From contig OX485806.1 of the NCBI GenBank assembly GCA_950295325.1, forward strand, positions 15,374,001 through 15,438,000: a stretch of DNA of 64,000 nt. Reading direction: 5' to 3'. Position 1 is the stretch's first letter. Every line of letters starts with the position of its first letter. This stretch comes from Polytrichum commune (lineage: Eukaryota > Streptophyta > Polytrichopsida > Polytrichales > Polytrichaceae). Below the pieces are notes generated by a model. That model was not told the origin of the DNA. It saw nothing but the letters and a program-made list of their open reading frames with translations, and did no database searches. Positions 37,139-49,152 of the stretch are shown in pieces. The translations under genes were made by a program, and so were the position numbers.

Positions 37139-39167
37139 TACGTCAAAAGAAAGATTGTCCAAAAGTTATCCGTCGCAAGACCGTCCAGATCTTTGTTATA
37201 GATTAGCAGTGCTCATGTGTTCTATGTAGTTGTTTGCCAAGATTGTAATAACTGTTGCATGTTGGTTTGTCTTCAACCCAAATTCTTCAATTAACAATAT
37301 CTGAGCAGCGTTCATATTAATGTATCAGAGAGTGACATAAGTTATGTTTGTTGTTGGAAGGCGAGAGAAGCTCAAAAAGCAAGGGAGAGAAAGTTTGCAC
37401 TTTGAGACTGGTAACAACTGTCCATTGTAGAGAAGAAATTAAGTCACTCTTAACTGTCTTGATTGCTACTACCAACTTCTTGAAGCCTCTTCCAATTCAA
37501 TTTTCACTTGAATGATAATGATTTTGAACCCACTCTAAAGCCTGTGATCTTACCTAAAATTTTCATAAGCGTGTTTTATGAATAATTGGGATGCCTGATG
37601 GGTTTCAACAATTTTATGAATCCAATGTAATCTATAATGATTCTTTACTTGCAAGTATTACGCAGTAACAGCTTACAAACTGGCAAATCAAGGATTGCAA
37701 TGTGCAAAAATTGTCCTCTGAATACATTTCACAGTGATTCAAGTAATAGAAATCGTATTTCGAGTGAAGAAATAGTCACCATGTTCTTGATTTTTTATGT
37801 TACCCTGTGGCTGCTTCCAACTTGTGGAACATCATGGGGATCTCAATGTGGTACGACTAATTCCTGGCTGCTAGATGGTTACAAATCTATGAATTCAAAC
37901 TTGAAAACTACTTCACACATAGATTATAAATCTATGTAATGACTGAGAACCAGTGGTAGGACGACGTGATCCCTGTAGTCGAAGCAAGGTATAGTTGTTA
38001 TGGCCCAATTTATTGATTCGAGGCCAGCCTTCCCACAACTGAAGGCGATCAAAACGTGAGTGAGGGTTCATTTGGATTCAATACTACCCCCACTTTGATG
38101 GATGGGACCATGATAAGAGGTGACTCAATGAGATGAAAATATAATGGCAATTTGCACATTTCTCGGCCTAACCTCAAGAGAGATCATATTGGGGCATGTT
38201 TCTATTGATCAGAGATTTGATTTCAAACCCAATAATATGAATCACATAGTCAATTAAATAGACTAAATATATGGACCTTAGGAAATTTAAGATGGACTTG
38301 TGGCTCCTGTTAGTCCTACTTCCAAGAAGCAGTAAAAAAGAAATGTTTCTAAAAACTAGGAAAGTATTTACTACTTTGGCCATGTAGGATTCCAAGTGAT
38401 ACTTGTCATCCACAGAGAATGGCACATGCCTTGCTTGGCCTAAGTGTTCGCCCAACTTGGACCACAAACTAGCATGTTTCTTAGCCAATCACAAGTTTAA
38501 GGATTGAAGTGGTCCACCACTCTGGTGATCTTGGTGTAAATGGCCTCTATTAAAATTACATGGAATGTGGTAGGTGGAATGTTTGAATAGATTTTTGGGC
38601 ATAAGGTATTGAGGCCTTAAAATAACACCTTCCTTTTGGTAATACCTATTTTTCATCCTTGAGCCATCAACAAGTGAGTGCAACGGTGCCATTAAATAAG
38701 TCATTGTTAAAAGTGGTTAACCATATGCGGCATTAAGTACAAAATAGCACCACTTTGGCCATTCATAGTAGTGGTGTAAGAAGGATACAAAAAACGCTTT
38801 TAAAAAGAGCATCGACTTTAACATATCGCAATGGCTAATTGGAGATTCATCTGCTCAACAAGGTGGTGTGAGAAGTGATCCACAAAAGGGGGACAACACC
38901 TTCATTTAATAGAGGATCCTCACCCACAATAAGATTGATTATGTGGTAATTCTCACCAACAATCCAACATCAATAAACCCCCTTAATGGAGAGTAAAAGA
39001 CTCTTTCCTTCAAACGACTTTGCAAATTTTTGTAGTTGGATATGAATTTATGAACTTATGAAAATTTTAAAGGCTTGTATAGATTTGCTAATCTACAAAG
39101 AAAATTCCAAATTATCTAGCCTACTAAAATTGCCAAAATCTTCTTAAAGTGTCATTTTAAGGCCTTA

Positions 39168-39478
39168 GTACCTTAGTTGGTCGAAATCCTACTGTTTCCA
39201 AGTCCAACTAGTTATATGTTGACATCTTTCGGTTATTCTTTAGGCTGGGGCAAACCAACCCATACACTAATTCCTTGAAGACAAGGGCTTAGACATCCAG
39301 CAAGGAACGAGTGTATGGGTTAGATTGCCCAAATCTTACTCTTTATTAGTTTGAGTATTTTTCACTAAATTTCTCTAAAGGCTGGGTAATTTTCCTGAAG
39401 TCTTGAACTTCAAGCAGTTATTTCTCAAACTGAACTGCTTGCTTCATCTGTAACTAGCAGTTGGTTCTCCTCGTTCAT
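39168..39478 (+). mobile_element. Dispersed short-element family, copy 3, with nested hairpin
   Basis: Matches copy 2 from AAATCCTACTGTTTCCAAGT through TAACTAGCAGTTGG. It is split by a 93-bp palindromic insertion at 39243-39335. Confidence 0.6.
39243..39335. mobile_element. 93-bp hairpin element nested in a dispersed repeat
   Basis: Arms GGGGCAAACCAACCCATACAC and its imperfect inverse flank a short loop. Flanks TTATTCTTTA and TTACTCTTTA look like a 10-bp target duplication with one change. Confidence 0.6.
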
Positions 39479-39742
39479 GGGGTAGGCAACTCGGACAAAG
39501 CTGCATCACTTTGAAGCCATTAAAGCACACCTGACTTATTTGTCCAAGGAGTCCAGTGTTGGCTTGTGTGCCTTACCTACTACAATATGTTGGAGTTATT
39601 TCATGCTTTCTAATTTAGTGCTGGTGTTTAAAATTATTAACAAATCACATGTAAGTTCGCAGTGTATGTCAGATGCAGCGTAGTATGGAGGATCTACAAG
39701 AGGGCTGGATTTGAGGATCGATCAAAGGACACAAGAAAGAGG

Positions 39743-39806
39743 GATTTAGGATTTCTCGTGGTCATGGTCGGCGGTCCAAAGCCATGACTACGAGAAATCC
39801 TAAATC
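39743..39806. other. Short hairpin, 25-bp arms
   Basis: Arms at 39743-39767 (GATTTAGGATTTCTCGTGGT...) and 39782-39806 pair with one G-T position around a 14-base loop. Confidence 0.8.
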
Positions 39807-42095
39807 ATTATTCAAAAGCTTTGGTCACATAGCGTAAAGTGGACTTGGACTAGGACGCAATGCTTTTAATGAAATTTAAAAAATAAGGCTTATACAAAAC
39901 ATATGGTATTCAAAAAAGAGGACGGGGTTTTGTCCTAATGGTTACCTTCATTTTCCATTGAGACAATTTATTATGTGTTGTCTTACCGCAAATTCTAGGT
40001 GACCACCAAAACATTATTCATTTCTAGACATATCGGATTCCATGTTAATTTTTCATCGATATTTTGACATGGTCAATCTTAATTTGATGATTTTGTGTAA
40101 AGCAAAGTGAGCCCACCATTTATTTCTTAACCAATTGGGGGATTTAGAAAGTGGTTGCCATGGTCTAGGATCACTAGTGTAAACATGTTCTAACTTATCA
40201 CAACCTAGTACTCTCACATGGTTCTAGTGACTACGTGAAATTTTTGTTTTAGTGTGGCCCACACTATTTGTAATCGCCCCACATAAATTGTCTTGCAATA
40301 ACTAAGAGATAACTAGAAAGAGTGTCACATGATACGTGGTGCTACATGACAAGTCATGAAGGTTGCTCTACTTATCATGGCACGATAATTTTAATGACAA
40401 ATTGAGAGAGACCACTTGTAGAATGTAAATCGCTATACTTGCATTTGAAGACTACTTAAATGGGGTCTACGAGATTGGGATTTTAGGGATTTGAGGGCCC
40501 CTATCATTATCTCATTATTTAAATTTTATTTTTAAATATACAAGGGGATCCCTTTTTAGAAGTGATTTACATCTTAGAAATAAGAGACCCATTGGTTTGT
40601 TTAACCTTGCCTTTGTTGTTGTCAACTTAAATTTACTCCCCAAATTGCTTTTCTGGTCAAACAATGATAGAAAAAGTAAATTGTGGGAATGCATTGAAGC
40701 AAACTATCAACAATAAAACCAACAATGCCATGTGCATTTTCAAACCAATTATAGAATAATGTAGTAGAAACGGTGGACCATTCAGATTGTCACCAAAACA
40801 AAATCGAAATATGCCTTGGGTAAGTGCTAGTTGGTTATGAGAAAAGCAAAGTCATCATAATTTGTATTTACAAATACAAATCAATTTAGTAGTTGACAGC
40901 CAAACACTCCCATCATGAGGAAATACCTAGCCTAAATCTCTAACAACATCTTCTAACCTACTACATTGATAATCCCAATTAGTGTGTGTTAGTATTCAAA
41001 GTTACATCTAGCAAAAAATCAACTTCAATATTCTGAACATCGAGCTTTTTCAAGCAATTTTCCAAATACAATGTTCTCCTTCTACTAGCTGACCATCATG
41101 CTCGGCTTGTTGACGCAACTCTACATCTACAATTGCCTTCCAATTTTGAAAGACCCCAACATGTGTTGGTTGTCCCAACAACTGCCTTTCATTCCACAAG
41201 TGGAGATCTTGGACGATGCAGTAGGCTGCCAGATTTTGTGGCCAATTATGTACTTGTAGCGAGTTCTTCAAGTGACATAGTGGAATGTATTTGTGTTTTG
41301 GGCTGTGGTTTTAAGATATGTACAAGTAGTTCATAATAAGGGATGCCTGAGAGGGTACGTGTGTGACAAGCAGAGTGTGACTCTCTTGCATGTATAGTAA
41401 GAGGATTGTGTAGGGAATGGTATGCATTGGAATATGCACCATTATACCAAAATTGTGTTTGGAATGTATTGATGGCATCGTTAGACATAAGCCAAATTAG
41501 AAGGCTTTCTTCAAAGTAAATTGCCAATTTTGGTATTGGCTTTCATGGGATGTTGAAATGTGTGTTGCATACCTATATTGGCAGTTTTCAGTTTGCAACA
41601 TGCTGATCCTCATTCTTAAACTTTAATTGTCCAAATTATGCTCAAAACTCTTCATTGCCACATTGAACGGAGTATCATACATCCAGGGCAATGTCACAAT
41701 GTGATCTTCTCTACTTATTCTAGATGTTTGAATTCATTTCCTTGACCTGCAAATTCACAAAACCATGAACATAAGTTACATAGCTTACAAAAGTTATGCA
41801 CGCTAGTGTCACTCGCATTTAAAGATACGTGTAAGCTGTCATGGACCTTTTGACACAAATTTCATAAAAGTTTTCCCCCTTGATGTCACATGAAGGTAGT
41901 TATAGATGCCAACATGTATTGACCGCCATTACACATATTCGGACATTATAATTTGCTTATTCACATTAAAAGCACTCGTCCCTCGTTGGTCCCCCAGTTA
42001 AACTTGCCCTATGCAACTATTTGTTGCCGGTGTCTCATGCAACACAAATTCTAGTTATTTTCCATGTTACAAAATCCGCATATGCTGGTAGTGAC

Positions 42096-42755
42096 CAGAG
42101 TTCGGGAAGTTTGTGAAGCCTTAGTGGCTAATTGCCGGTAGTTGCTACGAAGGGTCGGATTTTTTCCAATTTACATCGGCAAGTGCCGGTCTTTTGTAAA
42201 ATCAATCGGCCAATTGCCTATATTTTCATATTTTCATTGGCCAATATCCGATTAAATGGAATTCATATCGGCACAAATTGTTTAAAAAATGTATGAAAAG
42301 TTATTAGAAATCATTTCTTAGTACAAAATCTTGAATAAGTGAAAAGAAAGGCATGTTCAAAACTTTAAATTTGAAGAGTTAATATCCTTGGCAGGAATTG
42401 AACCTAGCAATGCCTTCACCGCTTGAAGGCCAAGGGTCCCCCAATTCTTCATAGAAGCAATTGGATTTGGTCATGGAAAGGTTGCATAATTCAAAAAGTT
42501 TAAGGTTTAGGGTACTTCCTCAAGTGCATCATCAGATGCCCCATACAAATAGTGCTCTGGATGCTTCCGGCTGAAATCCAGTAACTCACAAGAAGAATCG
42601 GCTACATTTCTGGGACATTATCTGGTCCATCAGCTAATTGCCGGAGGATTGAAATTACAGTCGGATTGCCATCCGATGGTTGGAAATTTGGACCGGCCAT
42701 GAGGGGTAATCCATCAGTTGATAATGAACTAGCCGTCGGTTTTCCCCGAACATAG
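42096..42755 (+). mobile_element. hAT-like 660-bp MITE, copy C, with intact target duplication
   Basis: Starts CAGAGTTCGGG and ends CCCCGAACATAG, with GTAGTGAC directly on both sides (42088-42095 and 42756-42763). An 8-bp duplication and C...G ends sharing GTTCGGG fit the hAT superfamily. No transposase is encoded, so it is non-autonomous. Confidence 0.85.
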
Positions 42756-42979
42756 GTAGTGACCCCAGGCAATGCACCTGAACATGACTCACATATTGAA
42801 CCCTCAAAAGTGCTTGATGCACATGGGAAACTCGTACATTGCATCACATGACTAGAGCTTCTGAAAAAGCTTGTTGAGCACAACACAGTTGGGCATGTGT
42901 AAACACAAGGAGAATAACATCTGCTAAAAAAAAGTCAGTGCTCTGCAAGTTACCATTGTAAAGTTAGTCATGAGTAGCA

Positions 42980-44095
42980 AAATGGGAAGTCAATCATTCA
43001 CTAAAGCGGAATGTGTAACTTCCACTCACTTACCTACTCCATTTCCTGGATCTAAATATGGCTAGAACTTGCATAATGCACCAACATTTTCCAGGTCAGA
43101 GAGGTCGATGCCATTATGTGTCAGTCAGGAAACTGCCCATGTAGTGTCAATAACACTAAATGTAGGAATCTGACTGACACATAATGCCCTTGCTCAATAC
43201 TAATTGTAAACTGCCCATGTAGTGTCATCAACACTAAATGTAAACCTAACATTATTTGTCATTCCTTGTAAAAAAAAATTGGGCGTCAAAAACTTATAAT
43301 GTTGCAGTTATTGTCACTTATTAAGTGATTTATTGGTCGAGATTTCAATCATCCATGATAATATTTCATTACAGAAATGTTAGGATACAGATTCATCAAA
43401 CTTTGTCTCAACAATTGGCATGGGTTTCATGCATTTATTTTATGCCACAAAAGAGTGGGCGAGCAAGTCAAGCATGCACATAGCCGCACCTCGACATCTT
43501 TGTAGAACAAACATAATTTTGGACAGTGGATGAGCAAAGAGTAAGTTGGAATTGTAGTACTTGTAAACTTGTTCATAAGAAGTGTCATTTAAAGATTTAT
43601 GACAGTGACATAAAATACCATATGACAATAATCACAATATTCAATGTACCTACTCCTACTTAGGTTTCCTAGCCCTAAATATGGGCAAAATTTCACAAAA
43701 TGCATAAACATTTTTACAGCTCAAAGTTCACATTCACACAATCAAATTTCATGTCATGCACTAAAATGTGCAATTAGGTTACTCCAGGCTATATCGACAT
43801 TCCACACTACTCTAGATTTTTGATATCGCAGTAACAAAATACATGATTCAATTTACTGTTGTTGTCATATAGATTGATAAGCAAGTTATAAGTTCTTGTA
43901 ATTTGAATTTGACCCAAGATAATTTGCATGGGTATATGAGTAGGAAAAATGGGAAGTCAATGATGCATTAAAGCTTCTGAATGTGTAACTTCTACTCCCT
44001 TACCTACCTACCTTTTCCTGACTCTAAAAATGGCAAGAACTAAAAAATTGCACCAACATTTTACAGCTCACAGTGGACATTCCACAGTATGTGGT
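42980..44095 (+). repeat. Three diverged direct copies upstream of GLOX-2
   Basis: The sequence around CTTACCTAC...CTAAA(A/T)ATGG...CACCAACATTTTCCAG(G)/TTACAGCTCA recurs near 43030-43100, 43655-43735 and 43990-44075. The stretch GGGAAGTCAAT(C/G)AT with a following GAATGTGTAACTTC is shared by the first and last. It occupies most of the non-genic stretch before GLOX-2. Confidence 0.5.
43112..43186. other. Short hairpin, perfect 17-bp arms
   Basis: CATTATGTGTCAGTCAG (43112-43128) pairs with its exact inverse at 43170-43186. Part of the 41-base loop (CTGCCCATGTAGTGTCA...) is repeated directly at about 43211. Confidence 0.8.
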
Positions 44096-44780
44096 ACCGC
44101 AAACCTCCCTATTTTCACTCACCGAGTCAGTGGCTGTGCGGTTGTGGAACACGGAATTTCAACCTGCGCACGACGGCAGCGTCCACAAGGCTGATCCCCA
44201 ACTTTACTCATCATCCTTCACTGGGTCCAGCGGATGTTGGGAGAAGAATTTCATCAGACTTATAAATGTTCACACTCATCAGGATTTAAAAGTTTATGGA
44301 CCTGCTTGAGGAGAATCATTACAATCTTCTACAGTTGATGGCTACTAATCCAGGAATAACGTTTAAGTCACATCGGCTCAGGAACAGTGCATGTCTCTGC
44401 TCTCACATTCCCTCTCGTATATAAGTATCCTTAACATGATATGGCAGCATTGCAATGCATTCCTTCACTGGTCAGTTGACATAACTTAGGCCTAAGTACT
44501 TAAATGTGAAGTTACACGTTGTTGTTGTACATTCATGTGTAAGTATGTGTGGCTAACAGGTCTGCTCATACAATCTCTCAGCTAACACTAGTCAAGTATC
44601 CTTGGACTAACAGTTACAGCTGGAAGAATTGCATTCTTTTACTGGTCAATTGACATGCTGTGAATGCGAAGTTACACATTCTTGATGAAGTGTATGTGTT
44701 GCTTAACTGTATTTGCGAGTCTGTGATCAGGGAGTGGTACATGATTTGGAGTTAGGAGTTGGGAGTCAGCTAGATTAAGT

Positions 44781-47272
44781 ATGGGTAGTGTTGCAGTGGT
44801 GGTGGGATTGGTAGTAGTGCTTCTGCAATGCCTCAGCATGTTGGAGGTTGCGGAGGCTCAGGGGACATGGCAACTCCTGCTCAACAATGCTGGCATTTCT
44901 GCAATGCACACGGCGGTGACTCGCTACGATGAGGCAATCATGCTAGATCGGACCAACATTGGGCCGTCTCGAATTACGCTGCCGAATGGGAGGTGTCGGG
45001 ATAACCCTCAGGACAAAGTTTCCAAGCATGACTGCACTGCTCACTCGGTCATGTTCAACCCCGGGTCCAACACTGTTCGCGCATTGTTTGTGTTCACCGA
45101 TACCTGGTGCTCGTCTGGTCAGTTTTTCGCCGACGGAAGTCTGGTGCAGACAGGAGGGGATTTCGAGGGCAACCGCAAGATTCGAACATTCAGTCCGTGT
45201 GGGGCGGGTAAGACTTGCGACTGGGTAGAAACCAATACCCCGCTCGCGGCCGGACGGTGGTATTCATCTAACCAGCTGCTACCCGACGGTGCACGCCAGA
45301 TTGTTGTGGGTGGTCGGTCGGAGCCAAGCTACGAATTTGTGCCCAAGAGGTCAGCGACAGAAGGTAAATTTCCCCTGGCTCTGTTGGCCAAGGGCGGAGA
45401 CAATTTGTATCCGTATGTGCATCTGATGCCGGATGGCAACGTGTTCATCTTCGCCAGCAGGGACTCTGTTCTTCTCAACTGGCAGACAGGCGCAGTTATG
45501 AGAAACTACCCCACCATTCCTGGCAACACCAGGAATTACCCTGCAGCTGGCTCATCGGTGTTGCTGCCCCTCACATGGCAGACTGGATTCGGCAAAGCAG
45601 AGATTTTGATTTGTGGAGGCTCCACTGCAGGAGGCCGGCCTGGTCCACCAGCGTCTGCAAGCTGTGGGAGAATGGAGGCGTCAGCTGCGAATGCAAGGTG
45701 GGCCATGGAGAATATGCCTGTGCGCCGCAACATGGGTGACATGGTAATCCAGCCCAACGGAGATGTTTTGATCATCAATGGAGCTCAAAACGGTGCTCAA
45801 GGATGGGGAATGGCCAGCAACCCTGTGTCGCAACCGTGCAATTATGCAACGAATAATGCCGCCAAGAGGTTCCAGTTGCTCAAAGGATCCAACATCCCTC
45901 GGATGTACCACTCCACTGCCAATCTACTGTCGGATGGTCGAATCCTGGTGGCCGGAAGCAACACCCACCAATTCTACACTTTCAGCGGCCCCTTCCCCAC
46001 CGAGTTGCGAGTAGAAGCCTTCTCACCAGCCTACCTAGGCGCCAAGTATGCTCTTCTCTCAATGGGCTCTCAATCTCTTCTGCGTAGAATACTGGCATCT
46101 TTCTCGATGAATGTGTATCTGGATTGCTTGCTTGCAGAGTCTCACCGATTATATTCTCTGTTCAAGATGAGAATAATAAGGCTGCTCAAAATTATTTTCC
46201 AGTACCCCAGTACATTACATCTTACTCTAGAGTCGATTGTATTAGCTACTACCAAGGTAGACGGTGCTAACTTAACCCCCACTTTAAGCGCTGAACATAA
46301 TTAGATTGACTACTTATTTACATGATTCATATTAGCAACCGAAAGGGGATTTCATCACAACAGGTGTGCCTTGTTTGAATTACGTATGAAAAAGTTATAA
46401 GGTCTCTAACTGCCGGTTGTCCCCCTTAAGGTACGTGGGTGTTATTCGGAATATCGTCTTTTCATGTTCTCCAACTTCTACCAATTAGATTTATACAACA
46501 AAACTTACGTCGCATTAGCAAATCTATGATGAAGCAGCATCATAAATCAGATCGAAAATTGGACTTCCTTTATTTACTTATGGGTGTCAGAAGTACGTGT
46601 TTATTGATTCCTTAAGTGAATACATAGGTCCTCTCAATTGTGTTCACTATACGTAATAAAATTTGAAGATGTAGTACAATCTCCTTCGAACATGTCCCTG
46701 GTGTTTGTTCTTCAATCTTAACCGAACCACACACCAATCAAATATAAGTGTCCGATTAAGAAATATAACCGAATATCATCCACAATACCTTACGGGGTCA
46801 AGGGCAACTGATCGACGGTTACAATGGACTTTGTGCGACATAGATTCAGCTTTGAATATCGTCACAAATCCACGGAACTACTTGTACTGAGGGCTTAGTA
46901 ATGTCACAGTACTAGATACTAATGACTGAGTACATTTTACGATTGTGCAGCTTCAACAAGCTGAGACCCAAAATCACTAAAGCTCCAGGATCGATCGGAT
47001 TTGGGAAGATTTTCACAGTGACATTCACCGTGGCAACTAGACAAGGGGCAGTGGAGGCCAACCTCAACAGCGCTCCCTATGTCACGCACTCCTATGCTCA
47101 AGGCCAAAGGCAGCTCCGACTCAAGACTTCGGTGCCTGTTGCAGCTGGAGGTGGGTGGAGTATCCAAGTGACATCTCCCCCCAGTGGCAATGTTGCTCCT
47201 CCTCAGTATTACATGCTCTTCATCCTCCAGGCCGGGATCCCTGGGAAGGCCAAGTGGGTCAAAGTAGGCTAG
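44781..47272 (+). CDS. Glyoxal/galactose oxidase-like secreted copper radical oxidase (GLOX-2)
   Basis: Two exons: 44781-46045 and 46951-47272, with a 905-bp intron (GTATGC donor, TTGTGCAG acceptor) at the same place and phase as in GLOX-1. The joined frame is 1587 nt, 528 residues. Reading past the donor gives an open but meaningless tail to 46304, so the 507-codon open frame is not the protein. Signal peptide 1-26 (cut before QGTW), beta-propeller domain, then DUF1929. Cofactor residues are intact: Cys110, Tyr161, Tyr376-His377 and His468. It differs from GLOX-1 by six fewer residues, all before the catalytic Cys, and by scattered substitutions elsewhere. The intron contains a 362-bp MITE (46429-46790), which accounts for its greater length. 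Expected role: extracellular oxidation with peroxide release. No convincing TATA box sits close to the start. Confidence 0.92.
46429..46790. mobile_element. TA-flanked MITE inside the GLOX-2 intron
   Basis: The element begins AGGTACGTGGGTGTTATTCG and ends with the imperfect inverse (...CCGAATATCATCCACAATACCT). It is flanked by TA on both sides (46427-46428 and 46791-46792), as for Tc1/mariner or Stowaway-type MITEs. Related copies are at 9323-9984, 36764-37138 (reverse) and 56990-57407. It has no coding capacity. Confidence 0.75.
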
Positions 47273-48445
47273 CTAGAAATTCATTGCTTTCCTCCGCTGT
47301 AATAAGTTAAGAGAACCAGTTCTGCAATTTGCAATAAGCATGTAAATTTGAGCCTCTTGTACGCCTGGCCCTTCATAAGCACGTGTGCACTCTTGTACCA
47401 TACGAATGAATACAGGAGAACCTCTACCAGTGATCATTCCTCCCACAATTCCTCCAGACTGGACATTGTGCTCTCGCTTTGCAAAGATTGTCAGCACACA
47501 AGTCTGGTGTTGAGCAGCAGCTGCTGCTGTTGCATTGCCAGTCTTTTCATTGCTGAGCCTTTGGTGATGGCACTTTCAAAACACTGGTCAAACGTTGGAC
47601 AAATTGAGCGAATAGCAACCCCGGGGCGGCAACATGGGTTTTATAATAAGCAAGTTATTACTTGGCTATTGTGTTTGCTTTTCTTTTCAGAATATTATTT
47701 TCTCAATGATTTTGGTCTTCTTGCAAAGAACTCAAGAAGATGATTTTGATGGTGTTTATTTGACATAGTTGACATTCGTATTTTTCTCAAGCAATGAAGA
47801 ATAAGAGAAGAATAAGGAAATTCATTATCCATGGATCTTAAGATATAATAAGACGTTTTGATCGAAAACCTTATTAGATTACAATGAAGCCCATTATACC
47901 TTGTCTTATTATGTCTTAAACGTACATTGAATACTCTTTATCATAACACTTTCATGCTGTATTATGAACTTATTAAAAACATTCAGAGACTTATTTTGCT
48001 GATGATCCTTGCTTGTTATCCAAATGCTGCCACCCTGGGATAGCAACTTTCAAGAATTTGTTGAGCGCAGTCAACTGATGGTGGCAACAATGGCATAGCA
48101 ACCGTCGAAGTAATGAAGGCAGCATTTACTTATGAGTCCAGAACTTCAATTATTCAAATGGGCAGTTTGTCTTGGTTTACAGACATGGTGTACGTAGACT
48201 GAGGACTCCCAACAATTGCAAGTCTATCATCAGATTAGGTAGCAGGCTACCAGCAGCTTGTCGCTCATGATGAGGACCTTTGCTGGATGAGCATTGGTGT
48301 GTGCTGTAGATTGGCAATGAGTATTAATTCCCAGCCTTTAGCTGTCTGGCACATCATGAATTCATGATACTATCTTTGAGGACCTCTGCTATCGACCTGA
48401 TGTTGAGGTGATTCCTCCTGATGAGTGCTCCTCGAATAAATATGG
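47273..48445. other. 3' flank of GLOX-2
   Basis: Contains an open frame at 47348-47743 (131 codons) with no recognisable domain, probably chance. No other feature seen. Confidence 0.4.
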
Positions 48446-48660
48446 GACCAGTTTCTGGGGAGCTTTTTTTTGCAAAATCAGTCAAGATAGGAGTCGTTTC
48501 AAGTCCAACCAGTTACATGTTGATATCTTTCAGGTTTTGTTTATTAATTTAAAGTATATTCAGCAGAATCGTTTGAAATGATCAGGGATTTGCCTAAAAA
48601 TCTTGAACTTGAACCAAGCTGTTTCTCAAACTTAACCAGCTCATTTGTAACTCAACTGAA
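48446..48660 (+). mobile_element. Dispersed short-element family, copy 4
   Basis: Carries CAAGTCCAACCAGTTACATG, TTAATTTAAAGTATATTC and the Leu/Thr-rich-looking AT tail ending TTTGTAACTCAACTG. Confidence 0.55.
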
Positions 48661-48979
48661 TGTCTGGTGTTGCATATTGCCACTTGTTGCTTGTCATGGC
48701 CAACACATACATCCTAGTCTACATAAATGGTCCCGAAAATGATTCACAGTTCAACCGAGAATTTGTATGGTTTATCAACACTGAACCTATCATTATAAAT
48801 TCAGTACCATGAAGCAGGTCAAGAAAAACATTAGGTAGCATATAAGCCAGGGAGACTCAAAATTATCAAACCAAGAATTTTGACTACCATGGTTTTCAGG
48901 CTTTGTCCACCCTCAATATGCATCCTTCAGCCATCCTTGCGTTTGTTCTAAGCCTCTTCAGGCTTTGTCCTTACTTCTT

Positions 48980-49152
48980 TATTATCAACCGGTTATTCAT
49001 TGAAATGCTTTGGTCATTCTTGTATGCTTACTTAAAGTAGTAATCTTTTTTCTAAAGCATGTTTCAAATTATTTCCTAGAGTTTTGATTTTGAACCAGTT
49101 TATTGGGAACACAAACCTGTTCATTTGTAACTAAGAGCAAGTTCTCCATGAT
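48980..49152 (+). mobile_element. Dispersed short-element family, copy 5 (partial)
   Basis: A diverged partial copy beginning CAACCGGTTATTCATTG and ending TAACTAAGAGCAAGTTCTCC. Confidence 0.4.

Larger units (their letters stand above)
37141..42087. other. Intergenic with scattered short repeats
   Basis: Outside the dispersed copy at 39168-39478 and the hairpin at 39743-39806, I see nothing to annotate. Frames near 38174-38704 (-) have no recognisable domain. Confidence 0.4.

Noticed and set aside
46046-46304. Open reading continuing past GLOX-2 exon 1 as part of a 507-codon protein
   Set aside because: It runs into the intron after a good GTATGC donor and loses the DUF1929 domain with its copper His, which is present in the 46951-47272 exon.
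47348-47743. 131-codon frame downstream of GLOX-2
   Set aside because: No recognisable domain, and low-complexity Ser/Cys runs from a GCAGCTGCTGCTGTTGC stretch; best read as 3' flank.
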